From Rhizobiales bacterium CCH10-E5 (GTDB taxonomy: Bacteria > Pseudomonadota > Alphaproteobacteria > Rhizobiales > Beijerinckiaceae): a stretch of 24,936 nt of DNA. Location: positions 1 to 24,936 of the forward strand of contig LSIG01000167.1 in NCBI GenBank assembly GCA_001556125.1. Direction: 5' to 3'. The position numbers were made by a program, and so were the translations under genes. The notes below the pieces were generated by a model. The model was not told the DNA's origin. It was given only the letters and a program-made list of their open reading frames with translations, and ran no database searches. Positions 18,764 through 24,936 of this stretch are shown here, piece by piece (the stretch's first letter is position 1; each line of letters opens with the position of its first letter).

Positions 18764-19975
18764 TCAGGCTTCGCAGGCGAAGGGGTCGTCGACGGTGTGG
18801 GCGGGCTGCGTGAACCAGCGCGCGCCGTCCTCGGTCATGTAGGCGATGTCCTCGAGGCGCACCCCGAACTCGCCGTAGATGCACATCATCGGCTCGATCG
18901 AGAAGCACATGCCGGGCTGCAGCGGCGTCTTGTTGCCCTTCACCATGTAGGCCTCCTCATGGATGTCGAGGCCGAGCCCATGGCCGGTGCGGTGCGGCAG
19001 GCCGGGGACCTTGTAGCCGGGGCCATAGCCCGCCGCCTCGATCACGCTGCGGGCGGCGACATCGACGTTCTCGCAGGGAGCGCCGAGCTGGGCGGCGGCG
19101 AAGCCGGCGAGCTGCGCCTTCTTTTCGAGGTTCCAGATCTCGCGCTGGCGCTGCGTCGGTTCGCCGAAGACATAGGTCCGGGTGATGTCGGAGCAATAGC
19201 CGCCGACTTTGGTCCCCATGTCGATGAGCACCATGTCGCCATGCTGCAGCGTCTGCTCATAGGGCACGCCATGCGGATAGGCCGTCGCCTCGCCGAACTG
19301 GGCGGCGCCGAAGGAGGCGGTCATCCCGAGCTTGCGGTGGGCCTGGCCAAGGAACTCCTTGACCTGCGCGGTCGTCACACCGACCTGCAGGGCGCGGGCG
19401 GCGGCGCGGTGGACCTCCATGGTGATGTCCATGGCGCGCTGGATGAGGGCGATCTCGGCGGCCGATTTCAGTTGGCGGCAGGTCGCGGTGATCGCGCTTC
19501 CCTGCGTGAAGGTGAGGCGATTGCCCGCCTTGCGCAGCCCGTCGACGATGAAGAACGGGGTCTGCGGGTCGAGCGCGACCTGGCCGCTCTCATAGCCCAT
19601 GCTGCGGATGGTCTCGACGACGAGCTCAGTCGGGTCCTCGTGCTCTTCCCAGCAGCGGACATCGTCACCGAACTTCATGTATTCGCGCGTCTTCGGCTCC
19701 TCGAAGGCGGGGCTGAGATAGGCGATCTCGCCTTCGACCGGGATCACCGCGCCATGCAGCCGCTCGCTCGGGCCGAGCTGGATGCCGGTGAAATAGGCCA
19801 GGCTCGTCGAGGTATCGAGATAGAGCGCCTGGAGACCCTGCTCGCGCATCAGTGTCTGGGCCTTGGCGATGCGCTGCCTGAACTCGGCGACGGCAATCGG
19901 CTCGACGCCGTCCGTCATCGGCTTCAACTTGGCGAGCTCCGCCTCGAAGCTCGATCCGCCCACTCCAATCGTCAT
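18764..19975 (-). CDS. M24 family metallopeptidase (Xaa-Pro peptidase type)
   Basis: 403 residues. It has an N-terminal creatinase-like domain (about 30-165) and a pita-bread catalytic domain (about 175-395). All five dinuclear metal ligands are present: Asp252 and Asp263 (IDMGTKVGGYCSD), His332 (GHGLGLDIHE), Glu361 (SIEPMM) and Glu375 (RLED). No signal peptide is seen, so it is cytoplasmic. Such enzymes usually cleave the bond before proline or hydroxyproline in dipeptides; a few relatives hydrolyse creatine or ectoine. It is cotranscribed with the GntR regulator upstream and the DHDPS-family gene downstream (49-nt gap). This suggests it releases an amino acid that feeds the pathway. Confidence 0.9.
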   Translation of the reverse strand: MTIGVGGSSFEAELAKLKPMTDGVEPIAVAEFRQRIAKAQTLMREQGLQALYLDTSTSLAYFTGIQLGPSERLHGAVIPVEGEIAYLSPAFEEPKTREYMKFGDDVRCWEEHEDPTELVVETIRSMGYESGQVALDPQTPFFIVDGLRKAGNRLTFTQGSAITATCRQLKSAAEIALIQRAMDITMEVHRAAARALQVGVTTAQVKEFLGQAHRKLGMTASFGAAQFGEATAYPHGVPYEQTLQHGDMVLIDMGTKVGGYCSDITRTYVFGEPTQRQREIWNLEKKAQLAGFAAAQLGAPCENVDVAARSVIEAAGYGPGYKVPGLPHRTGHGLGLDIHEEAYMVKGNKTPLQPGMCFSIEPMMCIYGEFGVRLEDIAYMTEDGARWFTQPAHTVDDPFACEA

Positions 19976-20020
19976 CGTCCGTCGTCCTCGCTGGTCAGTC
20001 TTGCCATCGGGCTGTCTCCC

Positions 20021-20740
20021 TCAGGCGGCCGGGGCCCGGGGTAGGGTCGTCTCGGCTTCGTCGGGCTCGAGCAGGTGAAGCAGGTCCTCGCGCACGGCCA
20101 GAACGTGATCGAGGGTCAGCCGAGCGGCGCCCTCCGAGTCGCCCGCCTGGCAGAGATCGAGCAATGCGGCGTGCTCGCGCGTGGCGCGGGCGGTGGCGCC
20201 CTCCGACATCGAGAGCTGTACGCGGGTGTAGCGGTCAGTGTTGGCGAGCAGGACTCGCACCAGCTCGAGCGTCTGGCTGCGGCCGGAAGCGCGGTAGAAG
20301 GAGAGATGATATTCGCGGTTGAGCTCGCCATAGGCCTCGAGGTCGCCCCGGCCGATGGCCACCGCGTAATCGGCCAGGATCGTCTCGGCACGTTCGAAAT
20401 CGGTGGCGGTCAGCCGGGGAACAGCGCGTCGGATCAGGTCCGGCTCCAGCATGGCGCGCAAATCGAAGAGCTCGGCGATGTCGGCAGCGGAGAGTTCCGT
20501 GACGACGGCGCCGCGATGGGGATGCAGCGTGACCAGCCCCTCCGCCGCGAGCTGATGAAAGGCTTCACGCAAGGGGATGCGACTAATGCCGAATTCACGC
20601 GCCAAAGCGTCCTGGCGCAGCGCCTCTCCGGCGGCGACGGCTCCGGAGAGGATGCGGCGGCGCAACTCGGCGACCGTGGCGCCCGTGACGGTCTGGCGCA
20701 GCTGCGGTCTTTGCGAGCGGAGGGATTGGGGCGCGACCAC
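20021..20740 (-). CDS. GntR-family regulator, FadR/FCD type
   Basis: 239 residues from a GTG at 20740. A longer frame opens at a TTG at 20836, but that start lies inside a palindrome likely to be the operator, and the extra residues look non-coding. The winged-helix domain (about 15-80) contains ALAREFGISRIPLREAFHQL and the wing LVTLHPHRGAVV. The FCD domain (about 85-220) carries the metal or ligand histidines in NREYH, REHAALL and LDHVLAVRE. These regulators usually repress a catabolic operon until a small carboxylate binds. It is the first gene before the M24 peptidase (45-nt gap) and probably controls its own operon and the TRAP gene group upstream. No strong ribosome site marks the start. 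Confidence 0.88.
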   Translation of the reverse strand: MVAPQSLRSQRPQLRQTVTGATVAELRRRILSGAVAAGEALRQDALAREFGISRIPLREAFHQLAAEGLVTLHPHRGAVVTELSAADIAELFDLRAMLEPDLIRRAVPRLTATDFERAETILADYAVAIGRGDLEAYGELNREYHLSFYRASGRSQTLELVRVLLANTDRYTRVQLSMSEGATARATREHAALLDLCQAGDSEGAARLTLDHVLAVREDLLHLLEPDEAETTLPRAPAA

Positions 20741-20810
20741 GTGGCTATCCGGCTTGCTCGAGCCTCCCTGAGGACCCGGCGGCAGGAGGCCTCCAAACCG
20801 TCCGCTTGTC

Positions 20811-20838
20811 AATTGGATAAAATGTTCAATATCCAATT
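20811..20838. promoter_or_regulatory. Probable GntR operator (perfect 9-bp inverted repeat)
   Basis: AATTGGATA and TATCCAATT form a perfect inverted repeat with a 10-base AT-rich spacer, about 70 nt upstream of the proposed GntR start. The 28-base AT-rich block stands out in this GC-rich sequence. A TTGACA on the minus strand (20812-20807) overlaps the inner edge, consistent with repression by promoter overlap, though no good -10 was seen. Binding by the adjacent regulator is inferred. Confidence 0.6.
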
Positions 20839-20850
20839 TGATGAGGCGGC

Positions 20851-20878
20851 GGTCGCCAACGGGCGTTGGCTTACGACC
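20851..20878. repeat. Two-part inverted repeat upstream of the operator
   Basis: An inner CCAACG/CGTTGG pair (2-base spacer) is nested in an outer GGTCG/CGACC pair, separated on one side by four bases. It lies between the 15-bp hairpin and the probable operator. Role unknown. Confidence 0.35.
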
Positions 20879-20933
20879 CTGTCGTCAGCGGTTGGAGCTC
20901 CTTTTCCGCGGAGGAAGGCACCGGCGCGGCCGG

Positions 20934-20970
20934 CGTTGTCCGGAGACGGCGGTGGCGTCTCCGGACAACG
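20934..20970 (-). terminator. Strong 15-bp hairpin downstream of the TRAP binding-protein gene
   Basis: Perfect 15-base arms (starting CGTTGTCCGGAGACG) with a 7-base loop begin 21 nt after the stop of the binding-protein gene. No T-run follows on the minus strand. It is either a Rho-assisted terminator or a 3-prime stabilising hairpin, as often seen after binding-protein genes. Confidence 0.65.
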
Positions 20971-20991
20971 ATCAATCCGTCGGCGGCGGTC

Positions 20992-22089
20992 TCAGCCGTC
21001 CTGCCAGCGCTGCTGGAGCGCCGTCGCCGACATCAGGTCGAAGGACAGGTCGGAGATCTGCCAGTAGCGCGTGCTGTCCTGCTGGAAGGCCCAGAGGTGG
21101 TCGTAGATCTTCTTGAAGGCCGGGTTGGCGGCCGACATCTCGGCGTAGAGATCCTTGGTGTGCTTGTAGCTCGCCTTCAGGATGTCGTTGGGCAGCGGGC
21201 GCAGCTGCGCGCCGCCGGCGATCAGCCGCTTCAGGGCCGGCGGGTTGAGCGCGTCGTATTTCGCCTGCATGTCGTGGCCCGCTGCCATCGCGCAGGTCTT
21301 GAGCACCTTCTGATAGGTCGGGGGCAGGCTGTTCCACTTCTCCAGATTGATGAAGAAGCTGAGTTCCGCGCAGCCGTCCCAGAAGCCGGGATAGTAGTAA
21401 TAGGGCGCGACGCGAGCGAAACCGAGCTTCTCGTCGTCGTAAGGGCCGACGAACTCGACGGCATCGAGCACGCCGCGTTCCAGCGCCGGATAGATGTCGC
21501 CGGCGCCGAGCTGCTGCGGCACCACGCCCATCTTCTGCAGGACGTTGCCGCCGAGACCGCCGATGCGCATCTTCAGGCCCTGGAGATCGGCCGCCGACTT
21601 GATCTCCTTGCGGAACCAGCCGCCCATCTGCGCGCCGGTGTTGCCGGCCGGCAGATTGTAGATGTTGAACTTAGAGTAGAACTCGTTGAGCAGTTCGAGC
21701 CCGCCGGCATGGAACAGCCAGGCCTGCATCTGGCGGCTGTTGGGCCCCCAGGGAATGACCGTGCCGAAGGCGAAGGCGGTGTCCTTGCCGATGTAGAAAT
21801 AGGAGCCGGAATGGCCCATCTCGACGGTGCCGTTGGTCACCGCATCGGCGACCTGCAGGGCCGGCACGATCTCGCCCGCCGCGAAGACCTGGATCTTGAA
21901 CTTGCCGTCGGTGACGGCGGAGACCGCTTCCGACAGATGCGTGCAGGCGCCGTAGAGCGTCTCCAGCGACTTGGGATAGCTCGACGCCAGACGCCAGGTC
22001 ACGGTCGGCGTGCTCTGGGCGATCGCCGGGGACGCGATTCCGGCCGCGGCGCCGAGGCCGGCGCCCTTCAAGAACAATCTGCGCTTCAT
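20992..22089 (-). CDS. TRAP transporter solute-binding protein, TakP/DctP-like
   Basis: 365 residues from ATG 22089. It opens with a twin-arginine-type signal (MKRRLFLKGAGLGAAAG, cleavage near AIAQ), so it is periplasmic. Blocks such as VTWRLASSYPKSLETLYG, AGEIVPALQVADAVTNGTVE, NTGAQMGGWFRKEI and VEFVGPYDDEKLGF, with APYYYYPGFWDG, closely resemble the alpha-keto-acid-binding protein TakP of Rhodobacter sphaeroides. That family binds 2-oxo acids such as pyruvate or oxobutyrate. No DctQ or DctM membrane subunit is in the window, so the permease is outside it or shared. It lies 127 nt downstream of the reductase gene and ahead of the GntR operon. Confidence 0.93.
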   Translation of the reverse strand: MKRRLFLKGAGLGAAAGIASPAIAQSTPTVTWRLASSYPKSLETLYGACTHLSEAVSAVTDGKFKIQVFAAGEIVPALQVADAVTNGTVEMGHSGSYFYIGKDTAFAFGTVIPWGPNSRQMQAWLFHAGGLELLNEFYSKFNIYNLPAGNTGAQMGGWFRKEIKSAADLQGLKMRIGGLGGNVLQKMGVVPQQLGAGDIYPALERGVLDAVEFVGPYDDEKLGFARVAPYYYYPGFWDGCAELSFFINLEKWNSLPPTYQKVLKTCAMAAGHDMQAKYDALNPPALKRLIAGGAQLRPLPNDILKASYKHTKDLYAEMSAANPAFKKIYDHLWAFQQDSTRYWQISDLSFDLMSATALQQRWQDG

Positions 22090-22216
22090 GGGATGTCGTT
22101 TCCTGCCGTCGTTTCTTATGGCGCCGTCTGCGGCGTAACGGCAGCTTGGCATGGCGCGGGCGCGGGCGACAACGAATGCGGGCGCATGACCGCCCGGCGG
22201 CGCAGGAGCCTGCGGC

Positions 22217-23113
22217 TCAGGCGCCCGCGCGGGCTTCCATCAGCTTGACCATGACCATCAGCAGGCGGTTGGCGGGCGTCGGGATGCCCATGCGCTCGCC
22301 GGTCCGCACGACATAGCCGTTGAGATGGTCGATTTCGGTGCGTTTGCGCCGGGCGAGGTCCTGCGCCGTCGAAGAGGATTGCGCCGGCATGGCCGGGGCG
22401 AGCGCCAGGACGGTGTCGAGGATCTCGGGGCCGATGGCGATGCCGGCGGCCTGCGCCACCGCGCGGCATTCGGCGACGATGTCGGCCATGCTGTCGCGCA
22501 CGCCCTCGACCGCGATCATCCGGCCATAGGGCAGTTGCGGAATGGCGGAGAGGGCGTTGTAGGCGCAGTTGACGATCAGTTTGGTCCAGAGCGCGCCGAT
22601 GACGTTCTCCGACACCTCTGTAGGGATGCCGGCCCGGCCGAAGCTTTCGGCGATCGCGATGCTGGTCGCGCCGGGCCCGATGATCAGTTCGCCGCGCCCG
22701 TGATGACGGACATGGCCGGGGCCGGGCATCTCGACCGCGACATAGACCGCGGCCGGGATCACCGGGCGGCCGAGCACATCCTGCAGGCGCTGCGCATTGT
22801 CGACGCCGTTCTGGAGGCTGAGGATCGTGGCATTGGCTGCGAGGTGGGGCGCGATGGCGCGGCCGGCCTCTTCGGTGTCGCCGGACTTCACGCAGAAAAG
22901 CACAATGTCGGCTTCGGCGACGCCCGAGGGCTCGGTCGTGGCCTTGACGGGCAGCGTCTCCGTCGTCCCCCGTGCCTCGAAGGCGAGGCCGTGCCGCTCG
23001 ATCGCCTCGACATGCTGGGGCCGGGCGATCAGCGTCACGCCATGGCCGGCGCGCGCCAGCATCGCCCCGTAATAGCAGCCGACGCCGCCGGCCCCCATGA
23101 TCGCGATGGTCAT
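22217..23113 (-). CDS. Ketopantoate reductase-like oxidoreductase
   Basis: 298 residues. The N-terminal Rossmann fold has GAGGVG at 7-12 with an arginine-bearing second strand (LIARPQH) that suits NADP(H). The family catalytic residues are in place: Asn102 (QNGVDN), Lys178 (WTKLIVNCAYNALSAI) and Glu260 (KRTEIDHLNG). The family reduces 2-keto to 2-hydroxy acids; ketopantoate is only one of several substrates. The gene overlaps the stop of the alpha-hydroxy-acid oxidase (ATGA) and sits in a TRAP/GntR catabolic region, so a catabolic 2-keto-acid reductase is more likely than a pantothenate biosynthesis enzyme. That preference is inference. Confidence 0.88.
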   Translation of the reverse strand: MTIAIMGAGGVGCYYGAMLARAGHGVTLIARPQHVEAIERHGLAFEARGTTETLPVKATTEPSGVAEADIVLFCVKSGDTEEAGRAIAPHLAANATILSLQNGVDNAQRLQDVLGRPVIPAAVYVAVEMPGPGHVRHHGRGELIIGPGATSIAIAESFGRAGIPTEVSENVIGALWTKLIVNCAYNALSAIPQLPYGRMIAVEGVRDSMADIVAECRAVAQAAGIAIGPEILDTVLALAPAMPAQSSSTAQDLARRKRTEIDHLNGYVVRTGERMGIPTPANRLLMVMVKLMEARAGA

Positions 23114-24273
23114 CGGTTGGCTCCCTGCCTGGGCCAGAGATGGTCGCTGCCCAGCTCCGTGGGATCGGCGCAGCCGAGATGGATCAGCGTGTTGAGGAGT
23201 TCCGCCCGCAGGATCTCGATGATCGCCCGCGGGCCCTCGGACAGCCCGAGCGCGGCGACCGCAAACAGGAACGGTCGGCCGAGCAGGACGAAATCGGCGC
23301 CTGAGGCGAGGCTGCGGGCGATGTCGTCGCCCGTACGCACGCCGCTGTCGAGGATCAGGGCCAGACGGTCGCCGCAGGCCTCGCGGATGCGCGGCAGCAC
23401 CTCGATTGAGGACGGGGCGGAATCGAGCTGGCGCCCGCCATGGTTGGAGACGACGATGCCGTCGGCGCCGATGCGCTCGGCCATCAGTGCATCCTGCGGG
23501 TTGAGGATGCCCTTGATCACGAGATGATGCGGCCAGGCCTTGCGGATCGCTGCGATCCGCCCCCAGTCGAGCGCGGGGCAGGAGAGCTGGCGGGCGACGA
23601 ATTCGGCATGGGCGAGGCCGCTCAGCGACCCCTTGTTCTCGATGAAGTTCGCCATGCCCGGCCGTTCGCCGCGCGCGGCGCGCCAGAGCCAGCCGGGATG
23701 GCGCGCGACGTCGAGGATGGAGGCGAGCGAGGGTTTCAGGGGGATGGCGAGGCCGTTGGTCAGGTCGCGCACGCGCCGCGCCGGTACGGGGATGTCGATC
23801 GTGACGACCAGCGTGGTGACGCCGGCTTTGAGCGCCCGCTGCATCAGCCCGGCGGCGATGGCCTCGTCGGCACCCGGATAGAGCTGGAACCAGAGATTGT
23901 CCTGGGCGATGCCGGCGATGGTCTCGATCGAGGTCGTGGCGGCTGTGGAGAGAGCATAGGGGATGTTCTGCGCTTTGGCTGCGGCGGCCAGCGCGCGGTC
24001 GGTGCCGGGGCAGACGAGATCGGCGAAGCCCATGGGGGCGACGCCGAAGGGCGCGCCATAACGGCGGCCGAAGAGGGTGACCTCGGTATGGGCCGCAGCG
24101 CAGTCACGCAGGGCCTGCGGCATCAGCGCGATCTCGCTGAAGCGCGCCCGGTTGCGTGTCACCGCCTGTTCGGCGCCGGCGCCGCCTTCGATGAAGTCAT
24201 AGACTGCGCGGGGCAGGCGCTTGCGGGCGCGCGCCGCCATCTGGGCTGTGCTGAAGATGCGGGCTGCCGCCAC
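23110..24273 (-). CDS. FMN-dependent alpha-hydroxy-acid oxidase/dehydrogenase
   Basis: 387 residues from GTG 24273, with a strong GGGAGGAG ribosome site. It is a member of the glycolate oxidase/lactate dehydrogenase (LldD) family, which oxidises 2-hydroxy acids to 2-keto acids with FMN. Active-site and FMN residues seen: Tyr25 (VYDFIEGGAG), Gln130 and Tyr132 (FQLYPG), Thr158, Asp160 and Arg167, Lys254 (VIKGIL), His278 and Arg281 (SNHGGRQLD), Asp309 and Arg313 (LDSGVRTG). These match the glycolate oxidase pattern closely. Whether it uses oxygen, quinone or a cytochrome as acceptor cannot be told. The specific hydroxy acid is unknown. It is coupled to the reductase gene downstream and lies 131 nt after the MaoC-like gene. 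Confidence 0.92.
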   Translation of the reverse strand: MAAARIFSTAQMAARARKRLPRAVYDFIEGGAGAEQAVTRNRARFSEIALMPQALRDCAAAHTEVTLFGRRYGAPFGVAPMGFADLVCPGTDRALAAAAKAQNIPYALSTAATTSIETIAGIAQDNLWFQLYPGADEAIAAGLMQRALKAGVTTLVVTIDIPVPARRVRDLTNGLAIPLKPSLASILDVARHPGWLWRAARGERPGMANFIENKGSLSGLAHAEFVARQLSCPALDWGRIAAIRKAWPHHLVIKGILNPQDALMAERIGADGIVVSNHGGRQLDSAPSSIEVLPRIREACGDRLALILDSGVRTGDDIARSLASGADFVLLGRPFLFAVAALGLSEGPRAIIEILRAELLNTLIHLGCADPTELGSDHLWPRQGANR

Positions 24274-24404
24274 GATGCGCTCCTCCCGGAGATGTGTCTG
24301 GCGGGCGGCTCTGCGGCCACCTCGCGCATCCTGCCTACAGACAGCGCCGGGCTTGCAGAAGCGTCACGTCTGCGCGGGGCATCGTCGGGGAAAGCAGGTC
24401 GGCG

Positions 24405-24936
24405 TCAGCCCGGCTTGCGCTCGACGAAGACGCAACCGTCGAAGCTGAAGACCTCTTCGCCGTTCTGGTTCACGCCGGTATTGCGATGGAAAAACAGGCC
24501 CCATTGCGGGCGCGAGGAGCTGGCGCGCTTGTCGGTGACCTCGGAATGGTAGGTGATGCGGTCTCCGGCGAAGACCGGCCGTGTCCAGCGCAGGTTTTTG
24601 AAGCCGGGTGAGGGCCCCAGCCGCGGCGCCCGACCCTCCCCAAAAGCGGTGAGCTGGCGGCGGCGATGCGTGACCATGGTCGCCATCCAGACCGAGGCCG
24701 TATGCCAGCCTGACGCCGCGAGTCGGCCGAAGGACGAGGCCGCCGCCGCCGCCTCGTCCATGTGGAAGGGCTGGGGGTCGAAGGCGCGCGCGAAGGCGAT
24801 GATCTCGTCGGCCGTGAAGACGGTGCTGCCGAGCTCGAAGCAGTCTCCGATCGCGACGTCCTCGAAGAAGCAAGCGGCCGGCGTCGGCTCGACCGGCGGC
24901 TCGATCGGGGCGGGGGAGGCGGGCGGGACATAAAGC
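24405..24936 (-). CDS. MaoC-like hydratase/dehydratase (partial, 5-prime end off right edge)
   Basis: The frame is open to the right edge with no usable start codon, so the beginning lies outside; about 176 residues are visible. The hot-dog fold motif is clear: DVAIGDCFELGSTVFTADEI leads into IAFARAFDPQPFHMDEAAA. The Asp and His of DPQPFH are the usual hydratase pair. FGRLAASGWHTASVWMATMV and WTRPVFAGDRITYHSEVTDK follow. MaoC-like enzymes add or remove water on enoyl-CoA thioesters. An internal ATG at 24761 would delete the catalytic motif and is rejected as a start. Same strand as the oxidase gene, possibly one operon. The substrate is unknown. Confidence 0.88.
   Translation of the reverse strand, partial: LYVPPASPAPIEPPVEPTPAACFFEDVAIGDCFELGSTVFTADEIIAFARAFDPQPFHMDEAAAAASSFGRLAASGWHTASVWMATMVTHRRRQLTAFGEGRAPRLGPSPGFKNLRWTRPVFAGDRITYHSEVTDKRASSSRPQWGLFFHRNTGVNQNGEEVFSFDGCVFVERKPG

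Noticed and set aside
18596..20044. 482-codon plus-strand open frame opposite the M24 peptidase
   Set aside because: All metal ligands of the peptidase lie on the minus strand; the plus-strand translation has no domain.
20784..20812. Sigma-70 promoter for GntR using the minus-strand TTGACA at 20812-20807
   Set aside because: The -35 is perfect, but no acceptable -10 lies 16-18 nt downstream. It is mentioned only as supporting context for the operator.
20741..20836. TTG-started N-terminal extension of the GntR protein
   Set aside because: The extension crosses the probable operator and encodes a Gly/Pro-rich stretch not typical of the family.
22201..22214. CGCAGG/CCTGCG inverted repeat after the reductase gene as a terminator
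   Set aside because: Two-base loop, short stem and no T-run; not enough to call.
22325..23527. 400-codon plus-strand open frame opposite the reductase and oxidase genes
   Set aside because: Shadow frame spanning two unrelated real genes, with no motif or ribosome site.

Overview
This is a GC-rich window with tightly packed genes. Its gene content is alphaproteobacterial: a mitochondrial-type cytochrome bc1 operon (petA, petB and petC as three separate genes), a class II CCA-adding enzyme linked to DUF1285, Nudix and DUF6111 genes, oxygen-dependent hemF, and an FCD-type GntR regulator in a TRAP catabolic region. The overall style suggests Hyphomicrobiales, possibly Bosea-like. That placement is a judgement from gene content, not a computed one. 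The separate petB and petC argue against the Bradyrhizobium/Rhodopseudomonas group, which carries a fused fbcH. I found no tRNA, rRNA, CRISPR array, insertion sequence or phage gene.

Layout, left to right. (1) 1-3600, minus strand: a MoxR ATPase, a DUF58 protein and a BatA/DUF4159-type membrane protein that runs off the left edge; together they form a MoxR/VWA-type module. (2) 3806-6558, plus strand: DUF1285, a Nudix CoA pyrophosphatase, DUF6111 and the CCA tRNA nucleotidyltransferase, with two start/stop overlaps. (3) 6571-8062, minus strand: trmL followed by hemF. (4) 8242-10107, plus strand: a fused ABC exporter half-transporter. (5) 10301-13067, plus strand: petABC, closed by a clear intrinsic terminator. 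(6) 13180-16366, plus strand: MTA phosphorylase, apt, mtnA and a class II aldolase. This gene set matches the MTA-to-DHAP shunt rather than the full methionine salvage cycle. (7) 16431-17732, plus strand: a PAS-GGDEF diguanylate cyclase. (8) 17779-24936, minus strand: a catabolic region with a MaoC-like dehydratase (5-prime end off the window), an FMN alpha-hydroxy-acid oxidase, a ketopantoate-reductase-like enzyme and a TakP-like TRAP binding protein, followed by a GntR/FCD regulator, an M24 Xaa-Pro peptidase and a DHDPS-family lyase/deaminase.

Two regions deserve most attention. The mtnP-apt-mtnA-aldolase operon predicts that MTA is split to adenine (recycled by Apt), dihydroxyacetone phosphate and a methylthio-aldehyde. 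The right-hand catabolic region joins peptide cleavage next to proline, a DHDPS-family enzyme resembling pyrroline-hydroxycarboxylate deaminases, and 2-hydroxy/2-keto-acid enzymes with a keto-acid-type binding protein. A perfect 9-bp inverted repeat in front of the GntR gene looks like its operator. A perfect 15-bp hairpin separates the binding-protein gene from the regulator operon. The substrate of this region cannot be fixed from the window alone.

No stretch longer than about 300 bases lacks a gene. The main gaps are 3601-3805, 8063-8241, 10108-10300, 13068-13179 and 20741-20991; their palindromes are listed separately.
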